The notes: generated by a model not told the origin, from the letters alone. A stretch of DNA of 64,000 nucleotides from Woeseiaceae bacterium (GCA_021773135.1 JAJFKP010000027.1:1-64000); one strand, 5' to 3'. Positions 18,721 to 28,140 are shown, counted from the first letter of the stretch. Numbers and translations: made by a program.

Positions 18721-18932
18721 GTGTCTGTCGTTTTTTGAATCTAACTCGCTTCCGGCCAACGGTTTGACTTCTTGATTATTATTGAATTGCCGCAGCTCAC
18801 GATGCTTGCACAATAGTAACGACGGCCGCAACCTGTAGGGGGCGGCCGCGGATATATTTGGCGCCAGTCTGGATTTATCGGGAATTCAGGGATTAAATGC
18901 GGGTCTGAAGTTAAACGACGTGAATTCTACTG

Positions 18933-19397
18933 ATGCAAATCCGCTCGCAATCCATTCTTAGACCCCTGCTGGCATTAGTGCTTCTGCTGATGGGTGCTGT
19001 CACAGCATCCGCCCAGGAACAAAAATCAGCCGCCGAACGCATTAACGGCGTATGGCGCATGGACCCGCGAACACTGCGCTCCCCGGCGCTCACCTCCTAC
19101 CAGGAAGATGGCACGGTCACGTTCACGCAACTGGAAGACGGCCGGTTCAGTGCAATCGCCAGGATTACGACGCGTATGGTCTCGGAAACGGATGAGACAT
19201 TCACGATGCCGGGCTGCGAAGGCGAAACCGAGTGCACGATTGACAGTGCCTCTGAAGGAATCGCGTCGGTTTTTGGCAATTCGATGTATGTAGACTGGAT
19301 TAACGATGCCTGGATCGACGATTTCTTCAAGATATCCGGCAACGAGATGAATGGCGACGACGGTAACGGTCCGATTCACCTCGTAAAAGTAGAATAA
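18933..19397 (+). CDS. Hypothetical exported protein
   Basis: A protein of 154 residues with a clear signal peptide (MQIRSQSILRPLLALVLLLMGAVTASAQ). The mature part is acidic, with one possible disulfide (CEGETEC) and a lipocalin-like rhythm: GVWRMDPRTL, then short beta strands (DGTVTFTQLEDGRFSAIARI) and a terminal PIHLVKVE. No family is recognised. It is divergent from the minus-strand symporter operon; the roughly 100 bp between them contains a 7-bp GC-rich stem (18823-18829 with 18842-18848). Confidence 0.7.
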   Translation: MQIRSQSILRPLLALVLLLMGAVTASAQEQKSAAERINGVWRMDPRTLRSPALTSYQEDGTVTFTQLEDGRFSAIARITTRMVSETDETFTMPGCEGETECTIDSASEGIASVFGNSMYVDWINDAWIDDFFKISGNEMNGDDGNGPIHLVKVE

Positions 19398-19606
19398 GCC
19401 GTCCCCGGTGGTCTGGGCGGGAATCGCACACCGGCATCGCCGTGCGGGCGGGATAGCCTGGAATTTAGGACCCATTACGGGTCGCCCGTATTTGCGACAC
19501 CTGCATTTCTGGTCTATTTTAGTGTGGCCAGTTGAGACCCGCACCACAGCAGCCGCGAACGCGCCGCTGCGGCGGTCACCATAATTCACTATCGCGAGGC
19601 CACCCG

Positions 19607-20869
19607 ATGGACAAGAGAGATTTTCTTAAAGGCGTTGGAATGATGAGTCTTGCTGCGCCCTTGAGCTTTGCGCAGCTGCAAACGGCGGTTGCTGCCGTGG
19701 CAAACGTCAGTCCGTCCAAGCTCGCAGGCGACGAGGACTTCTGGATGAAGGTCCGCAGCGACTACGACCTCAAACCAGACTACATCAACCTCGAAAATGG
19801 CTACTACTGTTTCATGCCGAGACAGACGATGGAGAGGCAGATCGAGCACTTGCGCAACGTCAACTACGAAGGCTCGTACTATATGCGGACCGTGCGACTT
19901 GAAAACAAGAAGAAGTCTGCACAACAGGTGGCGGAAATCGTAGGCTGTTCGGCCGACGAAGTTGCAATCACGCGAAATACGACCGAGTCGCTGGACCTGA
20001 TCATTGGTGGCATCCAGTGGGAGGAGGGCGACGAGGCGGTCATGGCGGAGCAGGACTATGGCGCCATGCTGAACCATTTTAAATATGTTGGGCAGCGATA
20101 TGGCGTGGTCAATAAGCTGGTGTCGGTACCAAATCACCCGCGCGACGACCAGGAAATTGTTGATCTCTACGCCTCGGCTATTACCGACAAAACACGCCTG
20201 TTAATGGTTTGTCACATGGTTAACATCACAGGTCAGATACTGCCCGTGCGGAAAATCGCCGATATGGCCCACGCGCGTGGCGTCGAAGTCATGGTGGACG
20301 GGGCCCATGCGTACTCGCATGTCGATTTTAAAATGAAGGATCTTGATTGTGACTATTACGGCACAAGTCTTCACAAATGGCTGAGTGCACCGCTTGGAGC
20401 GGGCATGCTGTATGTCAGGAAGGAAAAAATCGACAGCGTATGGCCGCTCTTTGCGGAGCGGGAACTCGAGGAAAACGACATGCGGCGCCTGAATCATATC
20501 GGTACGCATCCGGTTCACGTTGATCTCGGGATCATTAATGCGATTGAGTATCAGAATACGATAGGACTCAAGCGTAAAGAGGAGCGCCTGAGATACCTGC
20601 AGCACTACTGGACCAGCCAGCTACGTGAGGTGCCAAAAGTCGTAATCAATACTCCCGTTGAGCAACACCGGCACGCCGGCATTGGAAACGTTGGCATCGA
20701 GGGTATTGAGCCGAGGGACCTCGCTGACAGATTGATGAAGGACTATCGTATTTTTACGGTGCCGATCAATCGACCGGGCGTGATCGGACTGCGCATAACG
20801 CCAAATGTTTATACGACTATCGATGAACTCGATGCCCTGGTTGCCGCTATTACAGAGATCAGTGCCTGA
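19607..20869 (+). CDS. Class V aminotransferase, isopenicillin-N-epimerase-like, possibly Tat-exported
   Basis: A PLP enzyme of 420 residues. The N terminus MDKRDFLKGVGMMSLAAPLSF resembles a Tat signal (KRDFLKG) although the twin-arginine pair is K-R. The PLP lysine is in the motif TSLHKWLSAPLG, and the cofactor aspartate is in VMVDGAHAYSHVDF. These are typical of the class V subgroup containing isopenicillin N epimerase and cysteine-desulfurase-like enzymes. Substrate and true location are unknown. The start at 19607 follows about 75 in-frame bases with no protein character. Confidence 0.85.
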   Translation: MDKRDFLKGVGMMSLAAPLSFAQLQTAVAAVANVSPSKLAGDEDFWMKVRSDYDLKPDYINLENGYYCFMPRQTMERQIEHLRNVNYEGSYYMRTVRLENKKKSAQQVAEIVGCSADEVAITRNTTESLDLIIGGIQWEEGDEAVMAEQDYGAMLNHFKYVGQRYGVVNKLVSVPNHPRDDQEIVDLYASAITDKTRLLMVCHMVNITGQILPVRKIADMAHARGVEVMVDGAHAYSHVDFKMKDLDCDYYGTSLHKWLSAPLGAGMLYVRKEKIDSVWPLFAERELEENDMRRLNHIGTHPVHVDLGIINAIEYQNTIGLKRKEERLRYLQHYWTSQLREVPKVVINTPVEQHRHAGIGNVGIEGIEPRDLADRLMKDYRIFTVPINRPGVIGLRITPNVYTTIDELDALVAAITEISA

Positions 20870-21032
20870 CAGAACGGGCCGGGCATTAGCGCACCCGAAA
20901 AATCAACGAGACGCCGTTGACGCTACGCCGTCATCACTTTGTGTTTTGTTAAAGCGCAACAGGGATGCGGTGTATCTGTGCTATATCTGACTGAATAGAT
21001 AAAAATCAGCCCGACGAAGATCGGAGTGAGAT

Positions 21033-21230
21033 ATGCATAATTTCAACGTAATCTGGGGAAGTGCACTGCTGCTGTTCGCAGTGGCTGCGTCGGTGTTCAT
21101 TGCCGCTACCAATCAGCCACCCTTATACTACGCGCTCAGCCTGGTGCCGTTCGTATTCGGTGCGAACAGTCTGCAAATCGGTTTGCGTGATTTAAACGGG
21201 AGTGCGCGAAAAAACAAGCCGCGCCGGTAG
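21033..21230 (+). CDS. Small membrane protein with two helices
   Basis: A 65-residue protein with two hydrophobic segments (VIWGSALLLFAVAASVFIAAT and YYALSLVPFVFGANSL) and a strongly basic tail (SARKNKPRR). A GGAGTGAG ribosome site stands just before the ATG. No family is recognised. It follows the aminotransferase by about 160 bp and converges on the gene ending at 21266. Confidence 0.6.
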   Translation: MHNFNVIWGSALLLFAVAASVFIAATNQPPLYYALSLVPFVFGANSLQIGLRDLNGSARKNKPRR

Positions 21231-21265
21231 CAGCGACGCGCAGCGCGCCTGATTGTAGGACCCGG

Positions 21266-21811
21266 TTATTGTCCCGGGATCATGATATGTGCGAAAGCGG
21301 TGCCTGCCAGCATCAGCCACGGCCGATTAAACTGCCGTTCCTCTGTCACGCCAATTGACGCTCCGGTTGAAAACGGCACGTAGACGACGGTAAGCGGCAC
21401 GGCAGTATCGAGACTGGGGCCGCGAAGGTTGTAATTGACCGCAACGGCCGGCCATTCTAGTTTATTGCTATCGATTTCATCGGCAATTATTTCATTGACC
21501 TCGGCGCTTTCCTTACCTTCGGCGGCCAGCTCGTACCAGCGCTGTGTGTAAGCATCGTGTGATTCTGGATAGCACCATACGGCGAAGCCCGGGGTATCAG
21601 GATCATCTGGCTGGCAGGTTAAACCGTTATTTCCTGCACGTAAGACAACTCGATTTTCATCTTCAAAATAGGCGACAGTCGTTCCATCACGCAGATGCTC
21701 CGGGAGCGCGAGAAGTGACTCTTCGACGAGACGATGGTCCGGCGATTCCTGGGCACTTGCGGCGACAGGGGCAATGAAGGCAAGCAGGATGAGTGACTTC
21801 GACAGCGACAT
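21266..21811 (-). CDS. Hypothetical exported protein
   Basis: A protein of 181 residues with a signal peptide (MSLSKSLILLAFIAPVAASAQ). The mature part begins with a helical stretch (VEESLLALPEHLRDGTTVAYF) and has two cysteines (TCQPDD and VWCYPE) that could form a disulfide. The C-terminal half reads like a dienelactone-like beta pattern without a nucleophile. No function is assigned. Confidence 0.7.
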   Translation of the reverse strand: MSLSKSLILLAFIAPVAASAQESPDHRLVEESLLALPEHLRDGTTVAYFEDENRVVLRAGNNGLTCQPDDPDTPGFAVWCYPESHDAYTQRWYELAAEGKESAEVNEIIADEIDSNKLEWPAVAVNYNLRGPSLDTAVPLTVVYVPFSTGASIGVTEERQFNRPWLMLAGTAFAHIMIPGQ

Positions 21812-22042
21812 GCATGTCTCCGGAAATTGGCGTGTATCGAGGTTCCAGCAGATACAGTATTACAGACACGTGCTGCTCGCAATTGGTGGTACGGCGAAAG
21901 GCAACTGTAGGTGGTTTGACAGAACGATTTGTGTCAATCAGGGAGCCGATAGCGAGTCGCTCCGGAAGGGCCGGACGTATCGGTTGTGTTGGTGCAGTTG
22001 TCGTTAGCGCTGCCTAAGCGAACTGAACCAGGATCTCCCGCT

Positions 22043-22171
22043 TTACTTACCGCAATGTGGGCACTGTCCTCTCAGCATCTTTACGATGTAGTGCAGCCAC
22101 AAGACCATTAATGCAACATTGCCGATGAAAAGCGAAGTCCAGATAAAAGAAGCATCCACGATGTACTCCAA
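22043..22171 (-). CDS. Very small membrane protein ending in a CPHCGK zinc-knuckle half
   Basis: A 42-residue reading frame, TTG start at 22171 and TAA at 22043-22045. It has one strong transmembrane helix (SFIWTSLFIGNVALMVLWLHYIV) followed by a short basic linker and the tail GQCPHCGK. The CPxCG knuckle at the C terminus suggests a metal-binding or dimerising tail on the cytoplasmic side. The weak point is the start: TTG with only a distant AGGGTG upstream. It lies in an otherwise gene-poor stretch. Confidence 0.42.
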   Translation of the reverse strand: MEYIVDASFIWTSLFIGNVALMVLWLHYIVKMLRGQCPHCGK

Positions 22172-22367
22172 ATAAACTTGCGCACCCTATATATCGTCAA
22201 GATTCTGCCAGGATTCAGTGATGGGTTTCCCAAAAAGCATGAATAACGGCCATTTTTGCTAAAAAACTCAAATTACGTCACACGAGTCAGAGTGGTTAAT
22301 AGCATGTCGTTCGCTGTAGCTCCGGTCGTATCGGTGGCTACCAATTGGGGTGCCCTGGAGATTGCAA

Positions 22368-22718
22368 CTAAACGAAACCCTTGGATGCGTAGTTCTCCAG
22401 GCCACGTTGTGTTAATTCGGCTAGCTCTGCAAACAGTTCGTCATCAACAGCTTTGAAGTTGAAACAGGATTTCCCCTGCATGCGCTTTCGTAATAGCGGT
22501 GAAATATCATCAAGCAAATCCGGATTAACGTATACCGGCATAAGGTGGTAACTCACATAGTTTTTCTTGATCTGGACGCCGCCAAACCAAAGCGGTTGTT
22601 CGTTTTGACGGATATAAAATGTATCCACGTAGAAATCGCCTGGTTCGTCACGCTTCACATCGAGCAAGTCAACCTGTGCTGCCATGATCGACCGAAGTTT
22701 ATCAAAAACCGCTTGCAT
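22368..22718 (-). CDS. Conserved hypothetical cytoplasmic protein
   Basis: A protein of 116 residues starting MQAVFDKLRSIM. The body has the order DFYVDTFYIR, WFGGVQIKKNYVSYHLMPVY, and MQGKSCFNFKAVDDELFAELAELTQRGLENY. This resembles small DUF1801/YdhG-like proteins, but I cannot confirm the family. The start at 22718 has AGGAGG 7 bases upstream (read on the minus strand), which decides against the longer frame to 22781. Confidence 0.68.
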   Translation of the reverse strand: MQAVFDKLRSIMAAQVDLLDVKRDEPGDFYVDTFYIRQNEQPLWFGGVQIKKNYVSYHLMPVYVNPDLLDDISPLLRKRMQGKSCFNFKAVDDELFAELAELTQRGLENYASKGFV

Positions 22719-22852
22719 GGAAGTCCTCCTGACATTATTGCTGACTTTCTTCAATAATAATTGGAACGCAGTGAACCTCAAGCAGGCGCAGGCGCAGCTT
22801 GTTCAAATATTCGGACGCAACATCGAAATCGGTGCCGTGTACGCAGACGAAC

Positions 22853-23229
22853 ATGCCCAGAATAACCATCACCGCTCAGGTTCAAGTCGCCGCGAATTGG
22901 TCGATAGAACTGCGAACCTACGGAGCACTTTTCAATGACAATAGTGCCTCTGCCACTTGCTTGACCATGACAGTTAATAACGAGGCGGTGATTCTTCGGG
23001 AGATTGCCGACGCTGGCAAGTATATGGAGCACCTGGATGCTCCGGAAACTGCCGATGCCGCGACGGGAAGCGCGCGACAGCTATAGTCTGTGTGCCGGAC
23101 AAAGAGTTCAAACTCTGGTTGGCACTGCTAGCCAGGGCATGGAGAGTACAGAAGCCGGTGCGATTCAGAGGTCCGTTTGGTTTGCCAAGCGATCACAGGA
23201 TTAGTTTGGGAGGGCTGATTGAACCTTGA
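22853..23229 (+). pseudogene. Decayed gene for a ~90-residue hypothetical protein, frameshifted
   Basis: The first part reads MPRITITAQVQVAANW, then LRTYGALF and VILREIADAGKYMEHL, ending near DAPETADA. From about 23059 the pattern continues in another frame as RDGKRATAIVCVPDKEFKLW. From memory, intact members of this family open with ITAQV-DAA-W and FRTHGDLF and end with a DKEF-L motif, so the two parts belong to one protein. A one-base deletion near 23053-23060 explains the break. The normal stop after DKEFKL is also missing, and the frame runs on to TGA at 23227. The family identity rests on recall and should be searched. Confidence 0.55.
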
Positions 23230-23663
23230 AAGAAAATGAAATGAGTCGGTGGCGATCGTTAGAATGGCTACGCTTGTCTTCGATCACAATAAAGCGCTCA
23301 GGGCAGGCCTGGGTCCGACCTAAACGTTTACAGCCTTGCAGGAAGAAGGAATCTTTAAGATGTGCTACCTGAGTCGCGCGTCCGCTGATGTCGAGGTTTG
23401 GTGCTCAAAAGCGGATGCAAATGAGTGGCATACGCCGGGATGGCATACGCGGCTCGATGGCAACTATGGTGCGAGGTCAACCGTTGTATTCTACGACTGG
23501 CTCGTTCAGGTCGACAATTCTCGGGATCAAGTGGTGTTGCGCGGCGCTGCATAGTAAACATGAACGTCCGGCCGAAAAAAATTGGGACATGCTGCCCTTA
23601 TCGCAGACCGCAAAAGCAGAATGTCCCCACTGCTCTGCGGCTTAACAAACTGATGGTGGAGAT
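23230..23663. other. Gene-poor region, 434 bp
   Basis: There is only one weak candidate gene: a 64-residue frame at 23360-23554 (plus strand, beginning MCYLSRASADVEVW) with a purine-rich stretch upstream and no family resemblance. Shortly after it, GGGACAT at 23584-23590 and its complement ATGTCCC at 23621-23627 form a small inverted repeat that may be a repetitive element relic. Confidence 0.35.
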
Positions 23664-24554
23664 ATGCGTAGAAAGATTTTAATTCTGTTTGTCCTGGTAA
23701 TATCCATGGCATCCCGTTGGGCAGCCGGGGAGGCGGACCTTCTCACCTCCGCGGATCTTGCCAGTTTTGAAAATCCACCAGCAGATGCTCGCATTCAATA
23801 TGGCGATGGTCCGTTGCAGTTCGCTGACCTGCGAATTCCGTCTGGAAGCGGCCCCCATCCGGTTGTCGTCTTCGTCCATGGCGGTTGCTGGTTGTCTGCA
23901 TTCGACATTACACACAGTGGGAAACTGGCCGCAGCGCTGGCGGGCCACGGTATCGCTTCATGGTCGCTGGAATACCGACGAGTAGGGGATCAGGGTGGTG
24001 GTTGGCCCGGCACGTTTCAGGATGTGGCGACCGGCGCTGATCACCTCGCGTCGATTGCCGCAGAATATGAGCTGGACCTCGGCCGGGTAATCTTCATGGG
24101 GCATTCAGCAGGTGGCCAGCTGGCTATCTGGCTTGCGGCGCGGCCGCAAATTCCACCCGCCAGCGCCTTCAGTCAACGGGATCCCCTGACCGCGTTGGGC
24201 GTGCTCGCGCTGGCGCCGGCGCCGGATCTTGCCGGTCTCCATCAGCAGCAGGTTTGTGGCGATGTCGTGGACAAGTTGATGGGCGGCTCACCCCTGGAAT
24301 TTCCGGAACGTTACGGCCTGGGTGACCCGATGCAGGTTTCACCCGGTGACGTTCCCCAGGTATTGGTCATTGGCGCACATGACTCCGACTGGGCACCGAC
24401 CGGTCTGCGTTATTTTCGAGCAGCGACGGCTCGCGGCGATAACGTCAGGCTGGTCGAAGCGCCGGACGCTGGGCATTTCGAGTTGATCGATCCCGATTCG
24501 AGTAGCTGGCCGGTTGTTTTAGAACTCGCATTGAGTTTTTTCACAGGTGACTAA
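23664..24554 (+). CDS. Exported alpha/beta-hydrolase (BD-FAE / carboxylesterase-like)
   Basis: A secreted esterase-type protein of 296 residues with a signal peptide (MRRKILILFVLVISMASRWAAG). It has the oxyanion motif VHGGCW, the nucleophile elbow GHSAGG, an acid in GAHDSDW and the histidine of AGHFELI near the C terminus. The layout fits the BD-FAE (bacterial feruloyl-esterase-like) or acetylesterase group. It lies 47 bp before the YhhN gene. A GGTGGAGAT ribosome site stands before the ATG. Confidence 0.82.
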   Translation: MRRKILILFVLVISMASRWAAGEADLLTSADLASFENPPADARIQYGDGPLQFADLRIPSGSGPHPVVVFVHGGCWLSAFDITHSGKLAAALAGHGIASWSLEYRRVGDQGGGWPGTFQDVATGADHLASIAAEYELDLGRVIFMGHSAGGQLAIWLAARPQIPPASAFSQRDPLTALGVLALAPAPDLAGLHQQQVCGDVVDKLMGGSPLEFPERYGLGDPMQVSPGDVPQVLVIGAHDSDWAPTGLRYFRAATARGDNVRLVEAPDAGHFELIDPDSSSWPVVLELALSFFTGD

Positions 24555-24601
24555 CAGGATGCGTCTGGTTTCCGACTGATGACTTTTCCGGCAAATCCAA
24601 A

Positions 24602-25240
24602 ATGTCATCGACGTCCAGCAGCTTAATTCTCGTTGCAGCGGTAGTGGCGCTCCTGTGGGCCGAAAGCAGGTCATCCCGTGTGGGTATCTGGCTGACGAAA
24701 CCGGTTGCCAGCACAATTTTTGTTGTGACAGCGCTGTTGGCGGGCGCGCTGGATTCGAATTACGGACAACTTATCTTGCTCGGCCTGCTTCTGTCCTGGC
24801 TTGGCGACATATTGCTCATTCCGAAAGTTCAGTATTTCTTTGTCGCGGGATTGGCAAGTTTCCTGTTTGCCCATCTCGCGTTCGCCGGCGCCTTCTACCA
24901 GCTGTCTTTGGACAGGGTATATCTGATTCTTGCGGCACTCGGAATGGTGGTGGTCGCCGTGATTATCATGCGCTGGCTATGGCCTCTTTTGCCGCACAGC
25001 CTCCGTGCCGCGGTCGTAGCCTATTTCGCGGCAATATCGCTAATGGTTGTAATGGCGATCGGGGCCATGCCTGACACTGGTCCGTATATTGCCATTGGCG
25101 CCGTAGTGTTCGCGGCGTCCGACGTGCTTGTTGCGCGGGAACGGTTTGATTGCTCTGCGGTCGCAAACAGGCTCTGGGGTTTGCCACTCTATTACGGCGC
25201 GCAGTTAATTTTTGCTTTGAGTCCTCAATGGCACTCATAA
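24602..25240 (+). CDS. YhhN/TMEM86 family membrane protein (lysoplasmalogenase-like)
   Basis: A polytopic inner-membrane protein of 212 residues with about seven helices. Family markers are the early TKP (residue 33), LSWLGDILL, the FVAGLASFLFAHLAF segment and AASDVLVARERF near the C terminus. Animal and some bacterial relatives hydrolyse the vinyl ether bond of lysoplasmalogens; the conserved aspartates of LGD and SD are the expected catalytic residues. The exact substrate is an inference from the family. It follows the esterase closely and may share its transcript. Confidence 0.85.
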   Translation: MSSTSSSLILVAAVVALLWAESRSSRVGIWLTKPVASTIFVVTALLAGALDSNYGQLILLGLLLSWLGDILLIPKVQYFFVAGLASFLFAHLAFAGAFYQLSLDRVYLILAALGMVVVAVIIMRWLWPLLPHSLRAAVVAYFAAISLMVVMAIGAMPDTGPYIAIGAVVFAASDVLVARERFDCSAVANRLWGLPLYYGAQLIFALSPQWHS

Positions 25241-25393
25241 CAGGATTGCACGCGGCGAATTGCAACGTTTGCAAATAGATGAAGAAAGCGGAACTTGCAG
25301 TTAACGGCGAAGGGCTGTCAGGAATCGGCGCGATACGAATGCCTGTGATATTGCGCGGTCACCTGGCAGACAGATGGCGGAATTATTTCCTGT

Positions 25394-26260
25394 CTAACCT
25401 CTCAATCCCTGACGAATCCCGTTTATTGCTTCGGCATGCTCATCCAGCGTAACTGCGGACTCATCGTGATCGGCTATGCCGAGTCGTTGCAGCAGGGGAT
25501 ACTCGCTGCAGGCCAGAGGCTCGCCAGAATTACTGTAGGACAGAATCAGCCGTGCCGCGGAGAGTACTTCGGTGAGCGTCGCCGACTCCTGTACCGGAGG
25601 ATCTGTATCCAGCTGCGATTCCAGTGCATTCACCAATTCGTCTGACATATCCCAGCTCTCCGCAATCGCTTTGCTAATGGACGGATGCCAATCGGCGAGA
25701 ATCGTCTCCAACTCCACGTAGTCCATGCTCCCATAGTCCTGCGACTTGAGGAAAATGTAGAGACGACCGAGTACGCTCAGGAGACCTGTCAGCAACGCTT
25801 CGTCCGCGTTCAGTTTTGTGAATTTTTGAGCAATCACATAACAGCGTGCTGCGAGTTCCACACTTTCTTCCCAGATCTCTTTGAGCACTTTGCGCGAATC
25901 ATCCGAAAGTCCTTCATTGCGTTCTGCCTGGCGAATTGCAAACGCTACAACTGAACTTTGCACCAGCTTGTTGCCCATGCGAATGACCGCCTGGCGGACT
26001 TCAGAAATTTCAGAAGCACCTCGAATGGCGGCAGAATTTGACAGCTCAAGAACGCGCGCTGCCAGCGAAGGATCGGAACTGATGATGCGGATGACTTCAT
26101 CAATATTGACGTCTTCCACCTGGAACGCCTGCTGGATTCGAATGACCGAGTCCGGGAACATGGGTAATTCGAGGTCGCCCTTGTTCAGGTCTCCCGCGAG
26201 TTGCTGGACGAATCCGGCAGCGGTTTGCATTGCTTCGGCTGACATCAGGCCATTCTCCAT
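25394..26260 (-). CDS. HDOD domain signal-output protein
   Basis: A cytoplasmic protein of 288 residues made almost wholly of one HDOD domain. The pattern LPMFPDSVIRIQQAFQVEDVNIDEVIRIISSDPSLAARVLELSNSA is typical, with further helices QAVIRMGNKLVQSSVVAFAIRQ. HDOD proteins lack the HD metal site and usually act as adaptors in second-messenger, chemotaxis or competence control. The gene stands alone, so no partner is indicated. Confidence 0.88.
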   Translation of the reverse strand: MENGLMSAEAMQTAAGFVQQLAGDLNKGDLELPMFPDSVIRIQQAFQVEDVNIDEVIRIISSDPSLAARVLELSNSAAIRGASEISEVRQAVIRMGNKLVQSSVVAFAIRQAERNEGLSDDSRKVLKEIWEESVELAARCYVIAQKFTKLNADEALLTGLLSVLGRLYIFLKSQDYGSMDYVELETILADWHPSISKAIAESWDMSDELVNALESQLDTDPPVQESATLTEVLSAARLILSYSNSGEPLACSEYPLLQRLGIADHDESAVTLDEHAEAINGIRQGLRG

Positions 26261-26722
26261 AAAGACATGAATCCAATGGCGTTTTTATCGGCAGCTTGGG
26301 TGAAATATTTAGCCGAAACGGCGAAAAAATCCGCAGAGACCGTATTTATGTCGCAATGCAGAAAACTGGCGTAAAAAGGCCAGATCCCGTGTTAATTCTG
26401 GAATTAGCGAATACATCTGACGTCCGCGTCGGCACCGATAGCGTTCGCTGGGTCAGTATCACAGGAGCAGTCACACCTGACCTGATTTACCTGAATTGGT
26501 TTGACCGTGCGACATTTCCTGGTCATGCAGAGGGCGCCCATCTATCGAGTTCCCACATCGGGCCAAGGCGTGTAATTATGTTCATGATAGAAACCCGGGT
26601 AGTTGGGAGCGATTTCGTAAATCAATGGAGATAGCAGCGTAGTTTGAGGCGCGATTTTCGAAAAACGCAGATTCGTCCGTCTCGGGTTTTCGGTTCCTCG
26701 ACCTGCTTCATTGGGAGTCAAA
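26261..26722. other. Intergenic region, 462 bp
   Basis: It contains an uninterrupted 112-codon frame on the plus strand (26296-26634) with an overlapping frame on the other strand. Neither shows a ribosome site, signal peptide or family pattern, so I do not call a gene. It should hold the promoter of the HDOD gene and of the VOC gene. Confidence 0.4.
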
Positions 26723-27112
26723 ATGAGAATAAAACTGAATAGCATCTTTGTCGATGACCAACAGAAGGCATTGGCATTTTATACAGATGTCTTGGGATTC
26801 AAGAAGAGTCAGGACATCCCCGTCGGAGAATATCGTTGGATTTCGCTCGCATCGCCGGAGGGCGGAGACGCAGAATTGTCGCTCGAGCCGAATGTCAATC
26901 AGGCTGCGAAGACGTACCAGCAGGCTCTTTTTGAACAGGGCATACCGATTACTGCATTCGAGGTTGACGACCTGGAATCTGAATTCAAGAAACTCTCGGC
27001 GCTCGGCGTAGAATTTACAACGGAGCCAATGCACGCAGGTGATGTGACGCTCGCGATGTTTAACGATACGTGCGGCAATATGATCCAGATATATCAGCCG
27101 ACATCGGCTTAG
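26723..27112 (+). CDS. VOC (glyoxalase/bleomycin-resistance) family protein
   Basis: A protein of 129 residues. The opening MRIKLNSIFVDDQQKALAFYTDVLGF is classic for the family, and the second half ends FNDTCGNMIQIYQP, where the glutamate usual in NxxEL is a glutamine (MIQIYQP). This suggests a protein that binds small molecules or lacks metal-dependent catalysis. The ATG at 26723 has GGGAG ten bases upstream. It is only distantly similar to the other VOC protein at 10958. Confidence 0.84.
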   Translation: MRIKLNSIFVDDQQKALAFYTDVLGFKKSQDIPVGEYRWISLASPEGGDAELSLEPNVNQAAKTYQQALFEQGIPITAFEVDDLESEFKKLSALGVEFTTEPMHAGDVTLAMFNDTCGNMIQIYQPTSA

Positions 27113-27331
27113 CGGCCCCGGATCGCGGGCAAGCCGTCGCTCATTGCGACAACTGAGATCGTGAAGGCATTCAATTGTTCTGACCTGCTTTACGCGTTTT
27201 TCTCTCGATGAGGCCAGGACGTCGTAAATGATAGCCGAGGCCCCTGAATATCGCGGCGGCGGAGCCTCAAAAACGGCCTATACCTGTGTCGCTAATTGGA
27301 GATTAAAGTCAGGTTTTTCATAAAGTTATAT

Positions 27332-27350
27332 GATATTGATAATAATCGTT
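27332..27350. promoter_or_regulatory. Candidate Fur-like box
   Basis: GATATTGATAATAATCGTT matches the 19-base Fur consensus at 14 positions by hand count. It lies about 70 bp before the broken gene at 27419, in AT-rich DNA that probably holds its promoter. Chance resemblance in AT-rich DNA is possible. Confidence 0.3.
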
Positions 27351-27418
27351 CTATGATCACATTAGTATAATCGTTGCTTCGTTAACGAATTCAATCTCCA
27401 ATCGTGAGGGCTCGACTT

Positions 27419-28091
27419 ATGAAGCGTATTGGATTCGCGATGACTATTTTTATCGCGACGGTAACGGTCGCGAATGACGACACAACGATCACACTTGCCA
27501 GCGATGCCGGGGACTATAACGGCCAGGGGCAGACGTATCACTACGATGACTCCAACGCTTAAATTGTCTACTCCCGCAACTACGACAATGGCATTGCTGT
27601 AACGATCAGGAATCTTCCGGGTGAGCCAGGTGATTGGTGGACACTCAACCTCGCGGCTCCAGGAAACGCCGAGATTCGGCCGGGTGTTTACGCAGGCGCC
27701 ATTCGCTTTCCATTCAGGCAGTTGACCAACCGGACTGTCGTTTTCCGGCAATGGTCGCGGCTGCAATACATTGACCGGCAGTGCCGACGTACTTGAGGTT
27801 GCCTACGATGGTGCCGGTGATGTGACCGCGTTATCTGCGAATTTTAAGCAGCATTATGAAGACGCGACGCCCACATTGAATGGCAGCATTGTATTCAACC
27901 CCGTGCCGCCAGTGGGCGCAAAAGCAATCGGGCAGACGCTTAACCGGGTGGTTTGCCGTAATCGAACGACGGGCCAGAAGGTGGTCACTGCATCTACTGA
28001 TAGCGCCATCGTCAAATGCAAGAAACTCGGACTGGATATCCGTCCTGGCGATCGCATTCAGCTGAACATGCGAGGTACTGCCGAGCAATAA
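27419..28091 (+). pseudogene. Broken gene for a small exported protein
   Basis: The gene opens with a signal peptide (MKRIGFAMTIFIATVTVA) and the segment ITLASDAGDYNGQGQTYHY. It is then stopped by TAA at 27560-27562. The same frame continues beyond the stop with WWTLNLAAPGNAEIRPGVYAG. Near 27738 one extra base shifts the frame, after which LSFSGNGRGCNTLTG continues to the end at 28091. The GDYxGQG, WW, PGxY and GRGCNTLTG blocks in this order are those I recall from a family of exported hypothetical proteins, so this is one gene with a nonsense codon and a frameshift. A terminator follows at 28117. Confidence 0.7.
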
Positions 28092-28116
28092 ATTCGTTGA
28101 CTATCTAAACAGTGGA

Positions 28117-28140
28117 AAGGGGCTTCGGCCCCTTGTTATT
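28117..28140 (+). terminator. Rho-independent terminator
   Basis: AAGGGGC (28117-28123), loop TTCG, GCCCCTT (28128-28134): a perfect 7-bp stem with a stable tetraloop, then a short T-rich tail. It ends the broken gene and faces the convergent subtilase gene. Confidence 0.7.

Noticed and set aside
26296-26634. 112-codon open frame on the plus strand
   Set aside because: No ribosome site, no family pattern and a competing frame on the other strand.
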